Below, piece by piece: positions 21,151-32,635 of a stretch of 64,000 bases of DNA. The stretch comes from Herbaspirillum sp. Sphag64 (lineage in GTDB: Bacteria; Pseudomonadota; Gammaproteobacteria; Burkholderiales; Burkholderiaceae_D). The stretch's first letter is position 1. The number at the start of each line of letters is the position of its first letter. The stretch lies in contig NZ_JACHYE010000001.1 of the NCBI RefSeq assembly GCF_014192645.1, positions 254,350 to 318,349 on the forward strand, in the 5' to 3' direction. The position numbers and the translations under genes are program-made. Under the pieces are notes generated by a model. That model was not told the origin of the DNA and ran no database searches. It was given only the letters and a program-made list of their open reading frames with translations.

Positions 21151-21939
21151 TCAGCGCGATTGCTGCTGGCGCACTTGCTCAAAAAAACAGACAGCAGCTG
21201 CAGCCGCGACGTTGAGCGATTCCATGGCGCCAAGATGCGGAATCACCACCTGAGCACTGGCAGTATTGAGCAATGCCTCACCGACTCCCTGCCCTTCGTG
21301 ACCAAAGAGCCATGCCACTCCAGCATGTAAATCCGCCTCATAAATTGTCTGTTGTGCATGAGAGCTGGTCGCAAGAACCGGGACGCTACTGTGTTCACAT
21401 AAGGCTGGCAAATCCGCATTTTCATAGATCTGGAGCAGAAAATGCGCTCCCATGCCCGCGCGTAAAACTTTCGGTGACCATGCTGCTACTGTACCCGGAG
21501 AACAGAATATCTGATGGATTCCCGCCGCTGCTGCACTGCGCAGAATAGAACCAAGGTTGCCCGGATCCTGCAAGCCATCGAGCAGGACCGCAGCAGCAGT
21601 CAATTGACGAGGCACCGCTGGTTGCGGCGTAGCGATCACCAGCAACAAGCCGATACCGTTTTCAACCTGGCTCAGCGCTTGATACAAGGCGTCCGGCAGC
21701 ACGACACACTGGCTCCCGGCGACCTCACATTGCGCCACTAATGGAGCGACCTCGGCATGATATTGCGCACTGTCGGCAACAACGCATACTTCGGCATGTC
21801 CACCTTGCTGTAGAAATGCCTGTGCCAGATGCACACCATCAAGCAAACTGCGTCCAGCCTTGCGTCGTGACTGCGCACTACCTGCAAGTTGCTTAAGCTC
21901 CTTGTAGAGTGAATTATCGCGAGAAGAAATGACTTTCAT
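21151..21939 (-). CDS. TrmH/SpoU-family RNA 2'-O-methyltransferase
   Basis: A 262-residue SPOUT methyltransferase. The N-terminal substrate-binding domain (SSRDNSLYKELKQLAGSAQSRRKAGRSLLDGVHLA) is followed by the knotted domain with motif 1 LLDGLQDPGNLGSILRSAAAAG, motif 2 WLFGHEGQGV and motif 3 VVIPHLGAMESLNVAAAAAV, all needed for SAM binding and ribose methylation. It is probably an rRNA methyltransferase; the exact site is unknown. It follows rnhB by 11 bases. Confidence 0.9.
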   Translation of the reverse strand: MKVISSRDNSLYKELKQLAGSAQSRRKAGRSLLDGVHLAQAFLQQGGHAEVCVVADSAQYHAEVAPLVAQCEVAGSQCVVLPDALYQALSQVENGIGLLLVIATPQPAVPRQLTAAAVLLDGLQDPGNLGSILRSAAAAGIHQIFCSPGTVAAWSPKVLRAGMGAHFLLQIYENADLPALCEHSSVPVLATSSHAQQTIYEADLHAGVAWLFGHEGQGVGEALLNTASAQVVIPHLGAMESLNVAAAAAVCFFEQVRQQQSR

Positions 21940-21950
21940 TGATCTCTCCG

Positions 21951-22571
21951 TTACGACGTCAGCAAGGCACGTACCGGCGAATACGACTTGCGATGTACCG
22001 GCGAAACACCGTGTGTGCGCAAGCGCTCCAGATGCAGTGCCGTAGGGTAACCTTTGTGCTGATCGAAAGCATATTGTGGGTACTGGGCATGCAGCACATG
22101 CAAAGCAGCATCACGCGCAGTCTTGGCGAGGATCGAGGCTGCCGATATTGCTGGAACCTTGTCATCCCCCTTGACGATGGCCTCGGACCTGACCGCCATC
22201 ACCGGACAACGATTACCATCAATCAGGGCCAGTGTCGGTAAGGTCGTCAGCGCCTCTACCGCACGTCGCATCGCCAGCATGCTGGCCTGCAGAATATTAA
22301 GCTGATCAATTTCCTGCTCCGAACATTGTGCAATTGCCCATGCCAATGCATGCGCCTTGATTTCCAGTGCAAGGGCATCCCGACTGGCCTCACTGAGTTT
22401 CTTGGAGTCACGCAGCCCCACAATCGGATGCGCCGGATCAAGAATAACGGCTGCCGCAAACACGGGACCGGCCAGCGGCCCACGGCCTGCCTCGTCTACA
22501 CCACAGATGACTTCACCCGCATAGTCTTGCGCTGCGAACAGGGATAAATTGGTATCGATTTTGCGTGCCAT
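21951..22571 (-). CDS. rnhB: Ribonuclease HII
   Basis: Removes ribonucleotides from DNA and RNA primers from RNA-DNA hybrids. The 206-residue protein has the catalytic [13 protein letters not shown] (D26, E27), a central LIDGN Asp and the [20 protein letters not shown] helix with the fourth carboxylate. [26 protein letters not shown] is the usual C-terminus. It is placed directly after lpxB, the common proteobacterial order. Confidence 0.96.
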   Translation of the reverse strand: MARKIDTNLSLFAAQDYAGEVICGVDEAGRGPLAGPVFAAAVILDPAHPIVGLRDSKKLSEASRDALALEIKAHALAWAIAQCSEQEIDQLNILQASMLAMRRAVEALTTLPTLALIDGNRCPVMAVRSEAIVKGDDKVPAISAASILAKTARDAALHVLHAQYPQYAFDQHKGYPTALHLERLRTHGVSPVHRKSYSPVRALLTS

Positions 22572-22589
22572 AAAATCTGTCTTCGCCTT

Positions 22590-23798
22590 TCAGGCATGCC
22601 GATTCTGTTGTCGCTGCAACAGATTGTAGACCGCTTCTGCACTGGCATTGGCGGTATCCCGCAAGAGCGCGTAATGCATATCGGTAAACCGCTGACGTAA
22701 ATTGGCTTGATAGGTGACATCGTCGAGCTGACGCCACAAGGCGTCTGCCAGTGCTTGCGGCGTAGCGGCGTCTTGCAGCAGCTCCGGCACCACAAATTCG
22801 CGTGCCAGAATATTCGGTAAGCCAACCCATGGTTGATAGTTCATGTGACGCATGATGGCGTAGGAAGCCCGCATCATCTTGTAGGCAATCACCATCGGCT
22901 TCTTGTACAAGGCAACTTCCAGCGATGCTGTCCCTGATGCTACCAGCACCGCATCGGCCGCCTCCATGACGGTGTGCGACTGGCCGCTGACAATCTGAAT
23001 CCCAAGGTCGCCACTACCGGTCTGCTCCACTAATTGCTCGAAATAAGCACGCTGCCGCTCGCCTGCCATCGGAGCCACGAACTGTAAACCCGGCTCGCGC
23101 TTTGCCAACAAGCGTGCTGCGCCCAAGAAGCTGGCAGTGTTGTACTTGAGTTCAGACATGCGACTACCCGGCAGAATGGCGACAACTCGCCGTTGCTGCT
23201 GCAATCCAAGTCGCATGCGCGCCGCAACCTGATCAGGCACCATCGGAATAACCTCGGCCAGTGGATGACCAACATAAGTAACCGGCACGCCGGCCTTGCG
23301 GTAAATTTCCTCTTCAAAGGGAAAGATCACCAGCATATGCGACACCGCACGCGCGATCTTCTTGATACGACCGCCGCGCCAGGCCCAGATTTGAGGGCCA
23401 ATGAAATGTATGGTGGGGATGCCCGCCTCGCGTAATTGCAATTCGAGGCCGAGATTGAAGCCCGGATAATCGACACCGATAAAAGCAGCCGGTCTTTGCG
23501 CCAGCAACTGGTCACGCAAGGAATTTTGGATACCCTTGATTTCACGGTACCGCGGAATGACTTCGAACAAGCCGCGCACAGTCAGCTTATCCATCGGCCA
23601 GTCGCTGACAAAGCCATGTTCAGCCATCAGCGGTCCGCCTATCCCGTGCAGGCGAGCCTGTGGCAGTCGCGGCTGCAAGCCCGACAACAATCGGCTTGCA
23701 AGCAGATCGCCGGAGCTTTCCCCGGCAACCATCGCGATGCTCAAGCCGCTATCAACACCGCCAGCGGCATTGCCCGTGGAATCAGCGAATGATGCCAC
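22590..23798 (-). CDS. lpxB: Lipid-A-disaccharide synthase
   Basis: GT19 glycosyltransferase joining UDP-2,3-diacylglucosamine and lipid X to form the lipid A disaccharide at the inner membrane. Hallmarks: [18 protein letters not shown], the [18 protein letters not shown] segment, [22 protein letters not shown] and the donor-binding [25 protein letters not shown] at 23798 overlaps the lpxA end by 17 bases and gives 402 residues; an ATG at 23732 right before VAGE is a shorter alternative, so the start is uncertain. Confidence 0.95.
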   Translation of the reverse strand: MASFADSTGNAAGGVDSGLSIAMVAGESSGDLLASRLLSGLQPRLPQARLHGIGGPLMAEHGFVSDWPMDKLTVRGLFEVIPRYREIKGIQNSLRDQLLAQRPAAFIGVDYPGFNLGLELQLREAGIPTIHFIGPQIWAWRGGRIKKIARAVSHMLVIFPFEEEIYRKAGVPVTYVGHPLAEVIPMVPDQVAARMRLGLQQQRRVVAILPGSRMSELKYNTASFLGAARLLAKREPGLQFVAPMAGERQRAYFEQLVEQTGSGDLGIQIVSGQSHTVMEAADAVLVASGTASLEVALYKKPMVIAYKMMRASYAIMRHMNYQPWVGLPNILAREFVVPELLQDAATPQALADALWRQLDDVTYQANLRQRFTDMHYALLRDTANASAEAVYNLLQRQQNRHA

Positions 23799-24570
23799 GA
23801 CTCGACGTATTGATGAATTCTCGCATCAGACGAATATATTCCGCCGAATCTGGGGTCTTTTCCTCCAGCGCCAGCAAGCTTTGCTTGGCCTCTTCCAGTG
23901 GCAGATCAGAGCGATAGACTACTTTGTAGGCCCGTTTGATCGCTGCAATCTGCTCTGGCGTGAAGCCGCGACGCTTGAGGCCTTCACTGTTGATGCCGGC
24001 AGGTACCGCACGATTACCGGCGGCTGTAACGAAAGGTGGTACGTCCTGGCTCACTGCGGCAGTGAATGCCGTCATCGCATGTGCACCGATATGACAGAAC
24101 TGATGCACCGATGTAAAACCACCAAGGAACACCCAATCACCCAGATGCACGTGTCCTGCCAGGGTCGCGTTATTGGCCAAAATAATATGATTACCAAGCT
24201 GACAATCATGGGCCACGTGAACATACGCCATGATCCAGTTGTCGCTCCCAATCCGCGTCACTCCGCCATCCTGGGTGGTGCCCAGATTGAAGGTAACGAA
24301 TTCACGAATGGTATTGCGATCCCCTATCTCAAGCCGGGTCGGCTCTCCGGCATACTTCTTGTCCTGCGGAGCGGCTCCGAGAGAGGCAAACTGGAAGATC
24401 TGATTATCGCAACCAATGCTGGTATGCCCTTCAATGACCACGTGCGGGCCAATCTTGGTCCCTGAACCGATTCGGACATGCGGCCCGATCACGGAATAGG
24501 CACCAACCTCGACCGATGCATCAAGCTGTGCACCAGCCTCAACGATTGCGGTAGGATGAATAAGCGCCAT
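23782..24570 (-). CDS. lpxA: UDP-N-acetylglucosamine acyltransferase
   Basis: First enzyme of lipid A synthesis, transferring R-3-hydroxyacyl from ACP to UDP-GlcNAc. The 262-residue protein is a left-handed beta-helix made of hexapeptide repeats (e.g. VSVIG-type turns: [45 protein letters not shown]), with the catalytic His in the VAHDCQLG turn and a C-terminal helical cap. It lies between fabZ (12 bases) and lpxB (overlap), as in E. coli. Confidence 0.97.
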   Translation of the reverse strand: MALIHPTAIVEAGAQLDASVEVGAYSVIGPHVRIGSGTKIGPHVVIEGHTSIGCDNQIFQFASLGAAPQDKKYAGEPTRLEIGDRNTIREFVTFNLGTTQDGGVTRIGSDNWIMAYVHVAHDCQLGNHIILANNATLAGHVHLGDWVFLGGFTSVHQFCHIGAHAMTAFTAAVSQDVPPFVTAAGNRAVPAGINSEGLKRRGFTPEQIAAIKRAYKVVYRSDLPLEEAKQSLLALEEKTPDSAEYIRLMREFINTSSRGIIR

Positions 24571-24582
24571 GATCAGATCCGC

Positions 24583-25047
24583 TTAACCAGCTTGGCTGGC
24601 GTCGTTGGCATTACGCATGGTGCACATCAGATCACCTTCAACAGCAACCTGACCATCGACCGTTGCAACTGCCTTGTACTTCCAGATACCACGCGCACGA
24701 CGCGTGATTTCAACGTGCATCTTGAGTTGATCGCCAGGTTCCACGGGGCGCTTGAAGCGTGCGTTATCGATACCCACAAAGTAGACCACCGTGTTCGCAT
24801 CGGGCTTGCGACCTTCTGTCAGGAACGACAGCAGCGCAGCGGTCTGCGCCAGCGCCTCAATCATTAATACACCAGGCATGACCGGCTTGTGCGGAAAGTG
24901 ACCATTGAAGAATTCTTCGTTCACGGTCACATTCTTGATGGCAGTGATATCTTTGCCGCTTTCCCAGCTCAACACACGATCAACCAATAACAGCGGATAA
25001 CGGTGAGGGAGATATTCTTTGATTTGATTGATGTCAAGACTAGTCAT
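24583..25047 (-). CDS. fabZ: 3-hydroxyacyl-ACP dehydratase FabZ
   Basis: Dehydrates 3-hydroxyacyl-ACP in fatty acid elongation and competes with LpxA for hydroxymyristoyl-ACP. The hot-dog fold catalytic pair is H50 ([13 protein letters not shown]) and E64 ([10 protein letters not shown]). [13 protein letters not shown] opens the domain. It has 154 residues, typical length. Its start overlaps the end of lpxD by 8 bases, so it is translated with the lipid A genes. Confidence 0.97.
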   Translation of the reverse strand: MTSLDINQIKEYLPHRYPLLLVDRVLSWESGKDITAIKNVTVNEEFFNGHFPHKPVMPGVLMIEALAQTAALLSFLTEGRKPDANTVVYFVGIDNARFKRPVEPGDQLKMHVEITRRARGIWKYKAVATVDGQVAVEGDLMCTMRNANDASQAG

Positions 25048-26104
25048 TGTTCTGCTCTGTATTCTGCTGTGTCAGCGATTTGATAGTTTTTTCCAAGCTA
25101 CGGATTTTCTCACGCATTGTGCTCAGATTGCGCACTAACGCCGCGGATTTTTCCCAATCTCCGTGCTTGGCAACCGGATAGAAACCCGTATATTGCCCAG
25201 GCTCAAGAATCGACCGCAATGCCAGCGTACCAGCTGATACATGGACACGGTCGACGATGGTGATATGACCATGGATCATCGCCGCGCCACCGATAGAGCA
25301 ATACTTGCCAATATGCGCGCTACCAGCAATACCAGCACACGCGGCGATCGCGGTATGAGCGCCGATATGACAGTTGTGCGCAATCTGAATCTGATTATCC
25401 AGCTTGACACCATCCTCTAAAACGGTGTCCGCCAACGCACCACGGTCAATCGTCGTATTGGCACCAATTTCGACATCATGACCGATGAGGACCCGCCCAA
25501 CTTGTGGAATCTTGATCCATTCACCGCCTTCGTTAGCAAATCCAAAGCCGTCAGCACCAATTACCACACCCGAGTGCACAATGCCTCTTTCGCCGATCTC
25601 ACAACCAGCATGAAATGTGACACGCGCGTAAAAATGCGTATCGGCACCGATACGTGCCAGCCGACCGATATAGCTTCCGGCATCAATCACGGCTCGCTCC
25701 CCAATAACCGCACCAGCCTCAATGACAACATGAGGGCCAATCACGGCGCTTGCTGCAACCTCTGCACTGGGATCAACACAAGCACTGGCATGAATTCCAG
25801 CGCTAGGTGGCTGCGCAGCCAGCGCAACAAATAACTGCGCCGCCCGTGCAAAATAAGCGTAGGGATTCTTGGTAACAATACGGGCGCCCTGATAGCCGGT
25901 CAAAGCCAGATCATCTGCCTCGGAAAGAATCAACGCAGCAGCTTGGGTTGACTCTGCCTGCTGACGAAACCTGGTGTTGGAGAGGAATGTGACGTGCGAC
26001 GCTGTGGCAGCATCGAGCGGTGCAATACCAGTGACACTGATTTGTGCATCGCCTTTTAGCTGGCCTCCCAAGCGTTCGACCAACTGTTCCAGCCGAATAC
26101 TCAT
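25040..26104 (-). CDS. lpxD: UDP-3-O-(3-hydroxyacyl)glucosamine N-acyltransferase
   Basis: Third lipid A step, adding the second hydroxyacyl chain. The 354-residue protein has an N-terminal uridine-binding domain ([23 protein letters not shown]), a long left-handed beta-helix of hexapeptide repeats with catalytic His in [12 protein letters not shown], and a C-terminal helical extension ([21 protein letters not shown]). Start ATG at 26104. It is upstream of fabZ and downstream of skp. Confidence 0.97.
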   Translation of the reverse strand: MSIRLEQLVERLGGQLKGDAQISVTGIAPLDAATASHVTFLSNTRFRQQAESTQAAALILSEADDLALTGYQGARIVTKNPYAYFARAAQLFVALAAQPPSAGIHASACVDPSAEVAASAVIGPHVVIEAGAVIGERAVIDAGSYIGRLARIGADTHFYARVTFHAGCEIGERGIVHSGVVIGADGFGFANEGGEWIKIPQVGRVLIGHDVEIGANTTIDRGALADTVLEDGVKLDNQIQIAHNCHIGAHTAIAACAGIAGSAHIGKYCSIGGAAMIHGHITIVDRVHVSAGTLALRSILEPGQYTGFYPVAKHGDWEKSAALVRNLSTMREKIRSLEKTIKSLTQQNTEQNND

Positions 26105-26222
26105 ACTGGCCTTCTAGATGTTGACGCTATCTGAATTGGCAACGCGGCTGGTGACCAGTAAGGCCAACGAGCCGCGCGTCCTCAATAGCATGATGATGGG
26201 ACTATAACGCAATGATGACCAA

Positions 26223-26747
26223 TTACTTGGCCAGTTCCTTGAGCACCTTGTCGGTGATGTCAATGCGCTTGCTTGCATAGACGGCCTCCTGGAACACGAT
26301 ATCGTATTTCTCAGCATCGGCAATCTTGCGGATCACACCGTTAGTGCGCTCCAGCACAACAGCGAGCTCTTCATTGCGGCGCTGGTTCAGATCTTCACGG
26401 AACTCACGTTGCTTACGCTGAAATTCCTTATCCAGATCAGACAGGTCGCGTTGACGTTTTGCACGATCGGCATCGGACAGGACTGGCGCATCCTTGTCGA
26501 GCTTTTCAGATTGTGCTTTCAGACGTGCGCCCATGTCGGCCAGATCTTTCTCACGCTTGGAGAACTCCTGTTCCAGCTTGGCTTGCGCAGCCTTGGCAGG
26601 CGCCGCCTCGCGGAAGATTCGTTCGGTGCTGACAAAAGCAATTTTTGACGACTCTTGTGCATGAACGTTTGCAAATGCCAGCAAACCAACCGCCAAAGTA
26701 GCGGCTTGGATAGACAACAATGATTTAGTAATAAACTTCAAGATCAT
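26223..26747 (-). CDS. skp: Periplasmic chaperone Skp/OmpH
   Basis: Trimeric holdase that carries unfolded outer-membrane proteins to the BAM complex. A signal peptide (MILKFITKSLLSIQAATLAVGLLAFANVHA) precedes KIAFVSTERIFREAAPAKAAQAKLEQEF, a long basic/acidic coiled coil (about 60-140) and a return strand DIVFQEAVYASKRIDITDKVLKEL. The ATG at 26747 gives a clean signal peptide but its GGAG is very close (1-2 bases); a GTG at 26777 is the alternative. It follows bamA by about 50 bases. Confidence 0.92.
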   Translation of the reverse strand: MILKFITKSLLSIQAATLAVGLLAFANVHAQESSKIAFVSTERIFREAAPAKAAQAKLEQEFSKREKDLADMGARLKAQSEKLDKDAPVLSDADRAKRQRDLSDLDKEFQRKQREFREDLNQRRNEELAVVLERTNGVIRKIADAEKYDIVFQEAVYASKRIDITDKVLKELAK

Positions 26748-26795
26748 TCTCCGTAATACAGATTTCAAATATGACACTAGCTGACGGTTCTCCCA

Positions 26796-29171
26796 TCAGA
26801 ATCCTGTTCCCAGCTGGAATTGCAAAGGTTGCGATTTGTCGCCAGGTTTTGAATTGAGCGGATGACCGTAGCTGAATTTGAGCGGGCCGATTGGTGACAG
26901 CCAGCTGATACCAATACCGGTCGAATAACGCATTTGTCCAACCTGAATTGGCGATCCATCAGCATAGACCTGACCACCGTCAAGGAAAATGAACCAGCGC
27001 ATCGTGCGATCCTGCCCAGCGCCAGAGAACGGGAATTGTAATTCAGCGCTGCCAATAAGGCGTGATGCACCACCCATGGAGTCACCATATTGGTCCTTCA
27101 GGTTACCCAAAGACGAATCTTCATAACCACGCACGCTACCAATACCACCCGCATAGAAATTCTTGAAGATTGGGTAAGGTTTGCCATCCATGCCGTGACC
27201 GTAATCAATCTCGCCATTAAGCGCCAACGTCGAGGTATTTCCCCAGAATGGTTGGAAATATTGATTCTGATAGGTCGTACGGAAGTAACGCAAAGTACCA
27301 ATCGTCGACACTTCCAGATTGGCACGCTGGTAGCGCCCTTTGGTCGGAATCAACGCACTATCACGGCTATCGCGCTGCCACGCAGCTGTCAATGGGAAGC
27401 TTGTTGTAGTTGCAGAACCCACACCGCACGTACCGGTTGTCGCAGTCACATCGCAACCTGACTGACTGTTAGAGCCAAAGTCATTGACATAGGTACGGTA
27501 CAGACTTGGACTTGACAGGTCTGTCTGAACATTGGTGTTTTCAATACCAACACCAAAGAAAACACGATCCAGTTCCGAAAATGGCACACCAAACTTCACG
27601 TCACCGCCGATGGTACGAACACGGTAGTCACCAGTGGCATAAACCGAATTAGTGACGGTACGCAGATAGATGTCGTAGGTCCGGCTGACACCATCGTCGG
27701 TGAAGTAGGGATTGGTTTCCGATACAGCGATAGTCCGATAGGTCGCCGCAGTATTGATACTGACACCAATCGTGTTACCGCTACCGAAAGCGTTCTCCTG
27801 CGAGATCGAGCCAGTCAGCGCCAATTTTTCACTCTGCGAGAAGCCGGCACCAACCGTGATGTTACCGGTCGGCTTTTCTTCAACCTTCATATTGACATCA
27901 ATCTGATCGGTCGAACCCGGCACTTCTGGCGTTTCAACGGTCACTTCCTTGAAATAACCGAGACGGTCAACACGGTCGCGCGACAGCTTGATCCGCTCGC
28001 CGTCATACCAGGAATCCTCGAATTGACGGAATTCACGACGGATGACTTCATCACGCGTCTTGGTATTACCAGAAATATTAATACGACGGACATAAACCCG
28101 TTTACCTGGGTCCACCAAAATAGTGAACGCTACTTCCTTCTTTTCTCGATCTACGTTGGGATTAGCATTGACATTGGCAAATGCATAGCCAAAGTTACCC
28201 AGACGTTCACTGATTTTTTTGGTACTGGCGGTCAGCTTGGCACCGGAGTAAATATCGCCCGGCTTCAATTGCACCAAGCCAGCCAGATCCGCATCCATAC
28301 CAAACATTTCACCATCAAGCTTGATGTCGGAGACGGTGTATTTCTCACCTTCCTTGATATTGATGGTGATGTAAATATCCTTCTTGTCCGGTGTAATCGA
28401 CACCTGAGTCGATTCCACCTGCATTTCCAGGTACCCACGGTCCAGATAGTACGAACGCAGTGTCTCGATATCGGCCGCGAGTTTTTCCTTCGAGTATTGA
28501 TCCGCCTTGCTGTACCAGGTAAACCAGCCAGGTGTCGTCAGCTTGATCTGCTCCAGCAAATCCTTATCCGAAAATGTCTTGTTTCCGACAAAATTGATCT
28601 GCTTGATACGAGAAACTTCTCCCTCATCCACGCCGAAAGTGATCGCCACACGATTACGCTCGACCGGCGTAATCGTTGTCGTCACTTTGGCACCGTACAA
28701 GCCACGGGACAGATACTGCTTCTTGAGCTCCTGCTCGGCACGATCAACCAGCGATTTATCAAAAATACGCGACTCGGATACGCCAATTTGCTTGAGCGCC
28801 TTGTTCAACTGATCCTTGTCGAACTCCTTGATACCAGTAAAGTCGACACTGGCGATGGCAGGCCGTTCTTCCACCTGCACCACCAGAACATCGCCCTCGG
28901 CTTCAATCCGGACATCCTTGAAAAAGCCGGTGGCATACAAGGCCTTGATTGCCGCAGCAGCTTTGTCGTCTGTGAAGGTATCGCCGACGCGGACTGGCAA
29001 GTAGCTGAATACCGTGCCGGCTTCAGTACGCTGAATGCCTTCCACCCGAATATCCTTGACGACAAACGGGTCAGCGGCGAACGCCTGTCCCGAGCAAAAC
29101 GCAATCGCAGCGGCGGCAACCAGACGACGGGAGAACGTCGGTGCGGAGGGATAAGCGGAATGTAATTTCAT
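26796..29171 (-). CDS. bamA: Outer-membrane assembly factor BamA
   Basis: Essential Omp85 protein that inserts beta-barrels into the outer membrane. The 791-residue precursor has a signal peptide ending SGQAFA, five POTRA domains (residues about 35-420, e.g. FVVKDIRVEGIQRTEAGTVF and VRRINISGNTKTRDEVIRREF), and a 16-strand barrel with the conserved GGIGSVRGYEDSSLG (VRGY/F lock motif) and the C-terminal QFQLGTGF ending in Phe, the BAM recognition signal. Located between rseP and skp, the conserved order. Confidence 0.97.
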   Translation of the reverse strand: MKLHSAYPSAPTFSRRLVAAAAIAFCSGQAFAADPFVVKDIRVEGIQRTEAGTVFSYLPVRVGDTFTDDKAAAAIKALYATGFFKDVRIEAEGDVLVVQVEERPAIASVDFTGIKEFDKDQLNKALKQIGVSESRIFDKSLVDRAEQELKKQYLSRGLYGAKVTTTITPVERNRVAITFGVDEGEVSRIKQINFVGNKTFSDKDLLEQIKLTTPGWFTWYSKADQYSKEKLAADIETLRSYYLDRGYLEMQVESTQVSITPDKKDIYITINIKEGEKYTVSDIKLDGEMFGMDADLAGLVQLKPGDIYSGAKLTASTKKISERLGNFGYAFANVNANPNVDREKKEVAFTILVDPGKRVYVRRINISGNTKTRDEVIRREFRQFEDSWYDGERIKLSRDRVDRLGYFKEVTVETPEVPGSTDQIDVNMKVEEKPTGNITVGAGFSQSEKLALTGSISQENAFGSGNTIGVSINTAATYRTIAVSETNPYFTDDGVSRTYDIYLRTVTNSVYATGDYRVRTIGGDVKFGVPFSELDRVFFGVGIENTNVQTDLSSPSLYRTYVNDFGSNSQSGCDVTATTGTCGVGSATTTSFPLTAAWQRDSRDSALIPTKGRYQRANLEVSTIGTLRYFRTTYQNQYFQPFWGNTSTLALNGEIDYGHGMDGKPYPIFKNFYAGGIGSVRGYEDSSLGNLKDQYGDSMGGASRLIGSAELQFPFSGAGQDRTMRWFIFLDGGQVYADGSPIQVGQMRYSTGIGISWLSPIGPLKFSYGHPLNSKPGDKSQPLQFQLGTGF

Positions 29172-29239
29172 TAGCTATCGTTTATTAACTATGTTTCTGG
29201 ACGAGTATTCGGTGAAGAATCATCGAGCACATTTAAAAG

Positions 29240-29270
29240 CCAAAAGCCATCCTGACGTGCTGGACGGCTT
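29240..29270 (-). terminator. Attenuator-like hairpin between rseP and bamA
   Basis: AAGCCATCC (29244-29252) pairs with GGACGGCTT (29262-29270) with one A-C mismatch; on the minus strand the stem is followed by a T-rich stretch. Placed 11 bases after the rseP stop and before bamA, it could reduce readthrough. Confidence 0.5.
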
Positions 29271-29281
29271 CTGACGAATTC

Positions 29282-30646
29282 TTAAAACATCAGACGGACA
29301 ATATCGTTGAACGCAGCGACAAGCATCAACGTCATCAAAATACCCAGACCGGCACGCTGGGCAATTTGCCCAAAACGCTCCGAAACAGGCTTGCCAGTCA
29401 AAATCTCCAGCGAATAATACAGCAAATGACCGCCATCTAAAACCGGGATTGGTAACAGGTTCATCACACCGAGACTGATACTAATAAAGGCGATGAAGCT
29501 CAGATAGCTGACCAGACCAATCTTGGCGCTCTGTCCGGCATAATCCGCGATGGTAATCGGACCGGTGATATTTTTCCATGAAACCTGACCAACAATCATT
29601 TTGCCGATCATTTTTAGTGTCATCAGTGAAGTATCAAGCGTTTTCTTCGCTCCTTTGACGAGCGCGGTAAGAGGAGCGTCGCTGACGGTGATCATTTCTG
29701 GCGCCAGCGCTACCTCCACCTTAATACGTCCGATCATCTGCGCATTGTCCTGCACTGCTTCCGGCACGACAAGAACGCTAAAATCCTGCGCTCCGCGCAT
29801 ACCGTGCAGGCGCAACTCCTTGCCGGGAGAGGCGCGCACCAGCGTCACCAAGGCAAGTCCATCCCTGACCGCAACACCATTTACATCCAGAATCAAATCG
29901 TCTTGCAACAACCCGGCGCGCTCAGCGGGCCCAACCATGACCTTGCCAATACGTGCGGGTGGACGTGCCAACGATAGGCCAAGCGTGCCAAGAAAGTCCC
30001 CCTCCAGATCCTGGCTTGATAGTTGATCCAGCGAGAGATTGACAGTATCCAAGATGCTGCCACCAGCCCGCTGCAGATCAGGACTGCGGACATCTAGTTG
30101 GACTGGCGTTCTTTCCAGCACATGGGACATCAGTTTCCAGCGCACATCCGACCAGCTTTGTACCGGCTCGCCGTTGATTGCTGTAATGGTCTCGCCACCA
30201 CGCAATCCCGCCTCGTAGGCAGCAGTGTGTGGGACGACATCTCGCAGTTTAGGAATTGGTTCGGCAATACCGTGCATAAACAGCCCGGCAAACACCAGGA
30301 TAGCCAGTATAAAATTGGCCAGCGGCCCCGCAGCAACAATGGCAATCCGGCGCCACACAGACTGTCTCGTGAATTCACGCTTCAGATCACCCGATGTGAG
30401 CTCGCTGACATCTTGCTCACGCGCATCCAGCATCTTGACATAGCCACCCAGAGGCAAAATCGAGAGTGCCCATTCCGTTTGATCTGGGCCAAAGCGACGT
30501 GAATAAATCACTCGTCCCAATCCGACAGAAAAACGCAATACCTTGACACCACACAAACGTGCTACCCAGTAATGACCCAGCTCGTGCACCACCACCAGTG
30601 AGCCGAGTGCGACCACGAAAGCCAGGAGGGTATGAAGGAAACTCAT
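29282..30646 (-). CDS. rseP: RIP metalloprotease RseP
   Basis: Site-2 intramembrane zinc protease that cleaves RseA to release sigma-E. The catalytic HELGH lies at H21-E22-H25 in the first membrane helix; two PDZ domains occupy the periplasmic middle (about 120-290), and the LDG motif ([12 protein letters not shown]) in a late helix supplies the third ligand. The ATG at 30646 overlaps the dxr stop (ATGA), indicating coupling; a TTG three codons upstream is unlikely. 454 residues. Confidence 0.95.
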   Translation of the reverse strand: MSFLHTLLAFVVALGSLVVVHELGHYWVARLCGVKVLRFSVGLGRVIYSRRFGPDQTEWALSILPLGGYVKMLDAREQDVSELTSGDLKREFTRQSVWRRIAIVAAGPLANFILAILVFAGLFMHGIAEPIPKLRDVVPHTAAYEAGLRGGETITAINGEPVQSWSDVRWKLMSHVLERTPVQLDVRSPDLQRAGGSILDTVNLSLDQLSSQDLEGDFLGTLGLSLARPPARIGKVMVGPAERAGLLQDDLILDVNGVAVRDGLALVTLVRASPGKELRLHGMRGAQDFSVLVVPEAVQDNAQMIGRIKVEVALAPEMITVSDAPLTALVKGAKKTLDTSLMTLKMIGKMIVGQVSWKNITGPITIADYAGQSAKIGLVSYLSFIAFISISLGVMNLLPIPVLDGGHLLYYSLEILTGKPVSERFGQIAQRAGLGILMTLMLVAAFNDIVRLMF

Positions 30647-31812
30647 GACAGACAAGCTAGTGCCGTGGACCGGGCCAGTTGATCCTGATCGATCAAACTC
30701 TCAATATCGGCCACTGGGCCGTGTGGCAATTTATCCATGACACGAGCAATGACTTGATCAATCATGCGAAATCCGATTTCTTGATTGAGGAACGCTTGAA
30801 CGGCAACTTCATTGGCTGCATTAAGGATAGCAGCAGCGCTGCCGCCGGTTTGCAGTGCATCATACGCCAATTTGAGGCAAGGAAAACGCTCGAAGTCTGG
30901 GCGCTCAAAAAATAACTGACCAACCTGTGCCAGGTCCAGCTGCGCCACCCCGGAGTCAATACGTTGAGGATAAGCCAACGCGTTGGCAATCGGGGTCCGC
31001 ATATCAGGATTACCCAGCTGCGCCAGCACAGACCCATCCACATAGGAGACCATGGAGTGAATGACACTTTGCGGATGAATCATGACTTCAATCTTGTCCG
31101 CGGGCGCACCAAATAACCAATGCGCCTCAATGACCTCCAGCCCTTTGTTCATCATGGTGGCTGAATCTACCGAAATTTTACGCCCCATCACCCACTTGGG
31201 ATGCGCCACAGCTTCTTCAGGCGTGACCTTGTCGAGCGTTTCGACCGGACGCTTAAGAAAAGGACCGCCAGAGGCCGTCAGCAATATCTTCGAGATTCCA
31301 GCCCGCGCAAGGGATCGGTCGAACTGGGCGGGCAAACATTGGAATATAGCGTTGTGCTCGCTATCGATTGGCAGCAAAGTGGCACCATGCTCGGCCACTG
31401 CATCAATGAGCAGTTGGCCTGACATCACCAGTGCCTCCTTGTTCGCAAGCAGAATCTTTTTGCCTGCACGCGCAGCAGCGATCGTCGAGGCCAGACCTGC
31501 AGCACCAACAATTGCCGCCATGACCATATCGCATTGGCTGCTGGCGGCGACATCACACAATGCCTGTGGCCCGTACAACACCTCTGTGCGTAGTTGCAGC
31601 GCCTTGAGCTTGCGCTGCAAGACGATAGCCCCCTGCTCGCTGCCAATCACTGCCAGTTGCGGCTGAAAAAGCGCACATTGCTCAGCGAGCACATCGACAT
31701 TGCTATGCGCAGTCAACGCGTAGACACGATAACGATCAGGATGACGACCAAGCACATCCAGCGTTGACACCCCAATCGAACCGGTGGAACCAAGAACGGT
31801 AATTGCCTGCAT
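30643..31812 (-). CDS. dxr: 1-deoxy-D-xylulose-5-phosphate reductoisomerase
   Basis: Second step of the MEP isoprenoid pathway, giving MEP with NADPH and a divalent metal. The NADPH motif [14 protein letters not shown] opens the 389-residue protein; [24 protein letters not shown] (metal ligands D, E) and [15 protein letters not shown] are conserved active-site segments. The ATG at 31812 ([12 protein letters not shown]) is preferred over an extension to 31836. Lies between cdsA (7 bases) and rseP (4-base overlap). Confidence 0.97.
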   Translation of the reverse strand: MQAITVLGSTGSIGVSTLDVLGRHPDRYRVYALTAHSNVDVLAEQCALFQPQLAVIGSEQGAIVLQRKLKALQLRTEVLYGPQALCDVAASSQCDMVMAAIVGAAGLASTIAAARAGKKILLANKEALVMSGQLLIDAVAEHGATLLPIDSEHNAIFQCLPAQFDRSLARAGISKILLTASGGPFLKRPVETLDKVTPEEAVAHPKWVMGRKISVDSATMMNKGLEVIEAHWLFGAPADKIEVMIHPQSVIHSMVSYVDGSVLAQLGNPDMRTPIANALAYPQRIDSGVAQLDLAQVGQLFFERPDFERFPCLKLAYDALQTGGSAAAILNAANEVAVQAFLNQEIGFRMIDQVIARVMDKLPHGPVADIESLIDQDQLARSTALACLS

Positions 31813-31819
31813 GAAATTC

Positions 31820-32635
31820 CTACAACCAGAGATCAATCAATGCCGCCAGAGGCAACACAGGAATGAGCGCATCAATTCGGTCAAGCACACCGCCGTGCCC
31901 CGGCAATAGAGCACTACTATCCTTGAAGCCCGCACGACGCTTGAGCATGGACTCGAACAAATCGCCAACCACACTGGCCGCAACCAGCAGCGTCATTATC
32001 AGTAGAAACCCTGGCCAGCCAAAGCGATCTAGCAAGCGTCCAGGAAAGGTATCCATACCGGCAGACATAGCTGTAATCGCAGCAATCACGAGCACAGCCA
32101 ACCAGCCCCCCACAGCACCTTCCCAGGATTTACCTGGGGAAATCGAAGGTGCCAGTTTGTGCCGCCCGAAACCTTTTCCAGAAAAATAGGCACCAATATC
32201 AGCAACCCAGACAATTGCCATAACTGATAACAGATACAAAGGAGAATGCTGGAACAATGAAACAATCGCAATGAAACAACCCAGTAAAGCCAGCGTGTAA
32301 GTGAGGCTTATCAAGCGATTACCAGCGCTCTCGATCGGCGGCAAACCCAGCCGCAGCGCTGGCACAAACCTGACCACCCACAAAGCAACGCAGAGGCCAA
32401 ACAAGCCGCGCACACTTGGCAAACCACTGACAAAGACAATCAATGCATAAGCAAGACTACAGACACCCGCCCACAAAATTGCCCGCGGCACAGCGAAGAG
32501 ACGCAAGCATTCCCAAACACCAGCGGCAAAAAAAACCAGAGTGACTGAAGCAAATGCAAAATAATTATTCAGAGACAAGACAGGCAACAAAATTGCCAAA
32601 AGAACCAACGCCGTGATGACACGCGTTTTAAGCAT
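31820..32635 (-). CDS. cdsA: Phosphatidate cytidylyltransferase
   Basis: Makes CDP-diacylglycerol from phosphatidic acid and CTP, feeding all phospholipid synthesis. A 271-residue polytopic membrane protein (about eight helices) with the CdsA signature near the C-terminus: [14 protein letters not shown] and [29 protein letters not shown]. Its ATG overlaps the uppS stop by one base (TGATG). Confidence 0.96.
   Translation of the reverse strand: MLKTRVITALVLLAILLPVLSLNNYFAFASVTLVFFAAGVWECLRLFAVPRAILWAGVCSLAYALIVFVSGLPSVRGLFGLCVALWVVRFVPALRLGLPPIESAGNRLISLTYTLALLGCFIAIVSLFQHSPLYLLSVMAIVWVADIGAYFSGKGFGRHKLAPSISPGKSWEGAVGGWLAVLVIAAITAMSAGMDTFPGRLLDRFGWPGFLLIMTLLVAASVVGDLFESMLKRRAGFKDSSALLPGHGGVLDRIDALIPVLPLAALIDLWL

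Noticed and set aside
28023-29165. 380-codon plus-strand open frame
   Set aside because: Antisense to bamA; composition is typical of a shadow frame.
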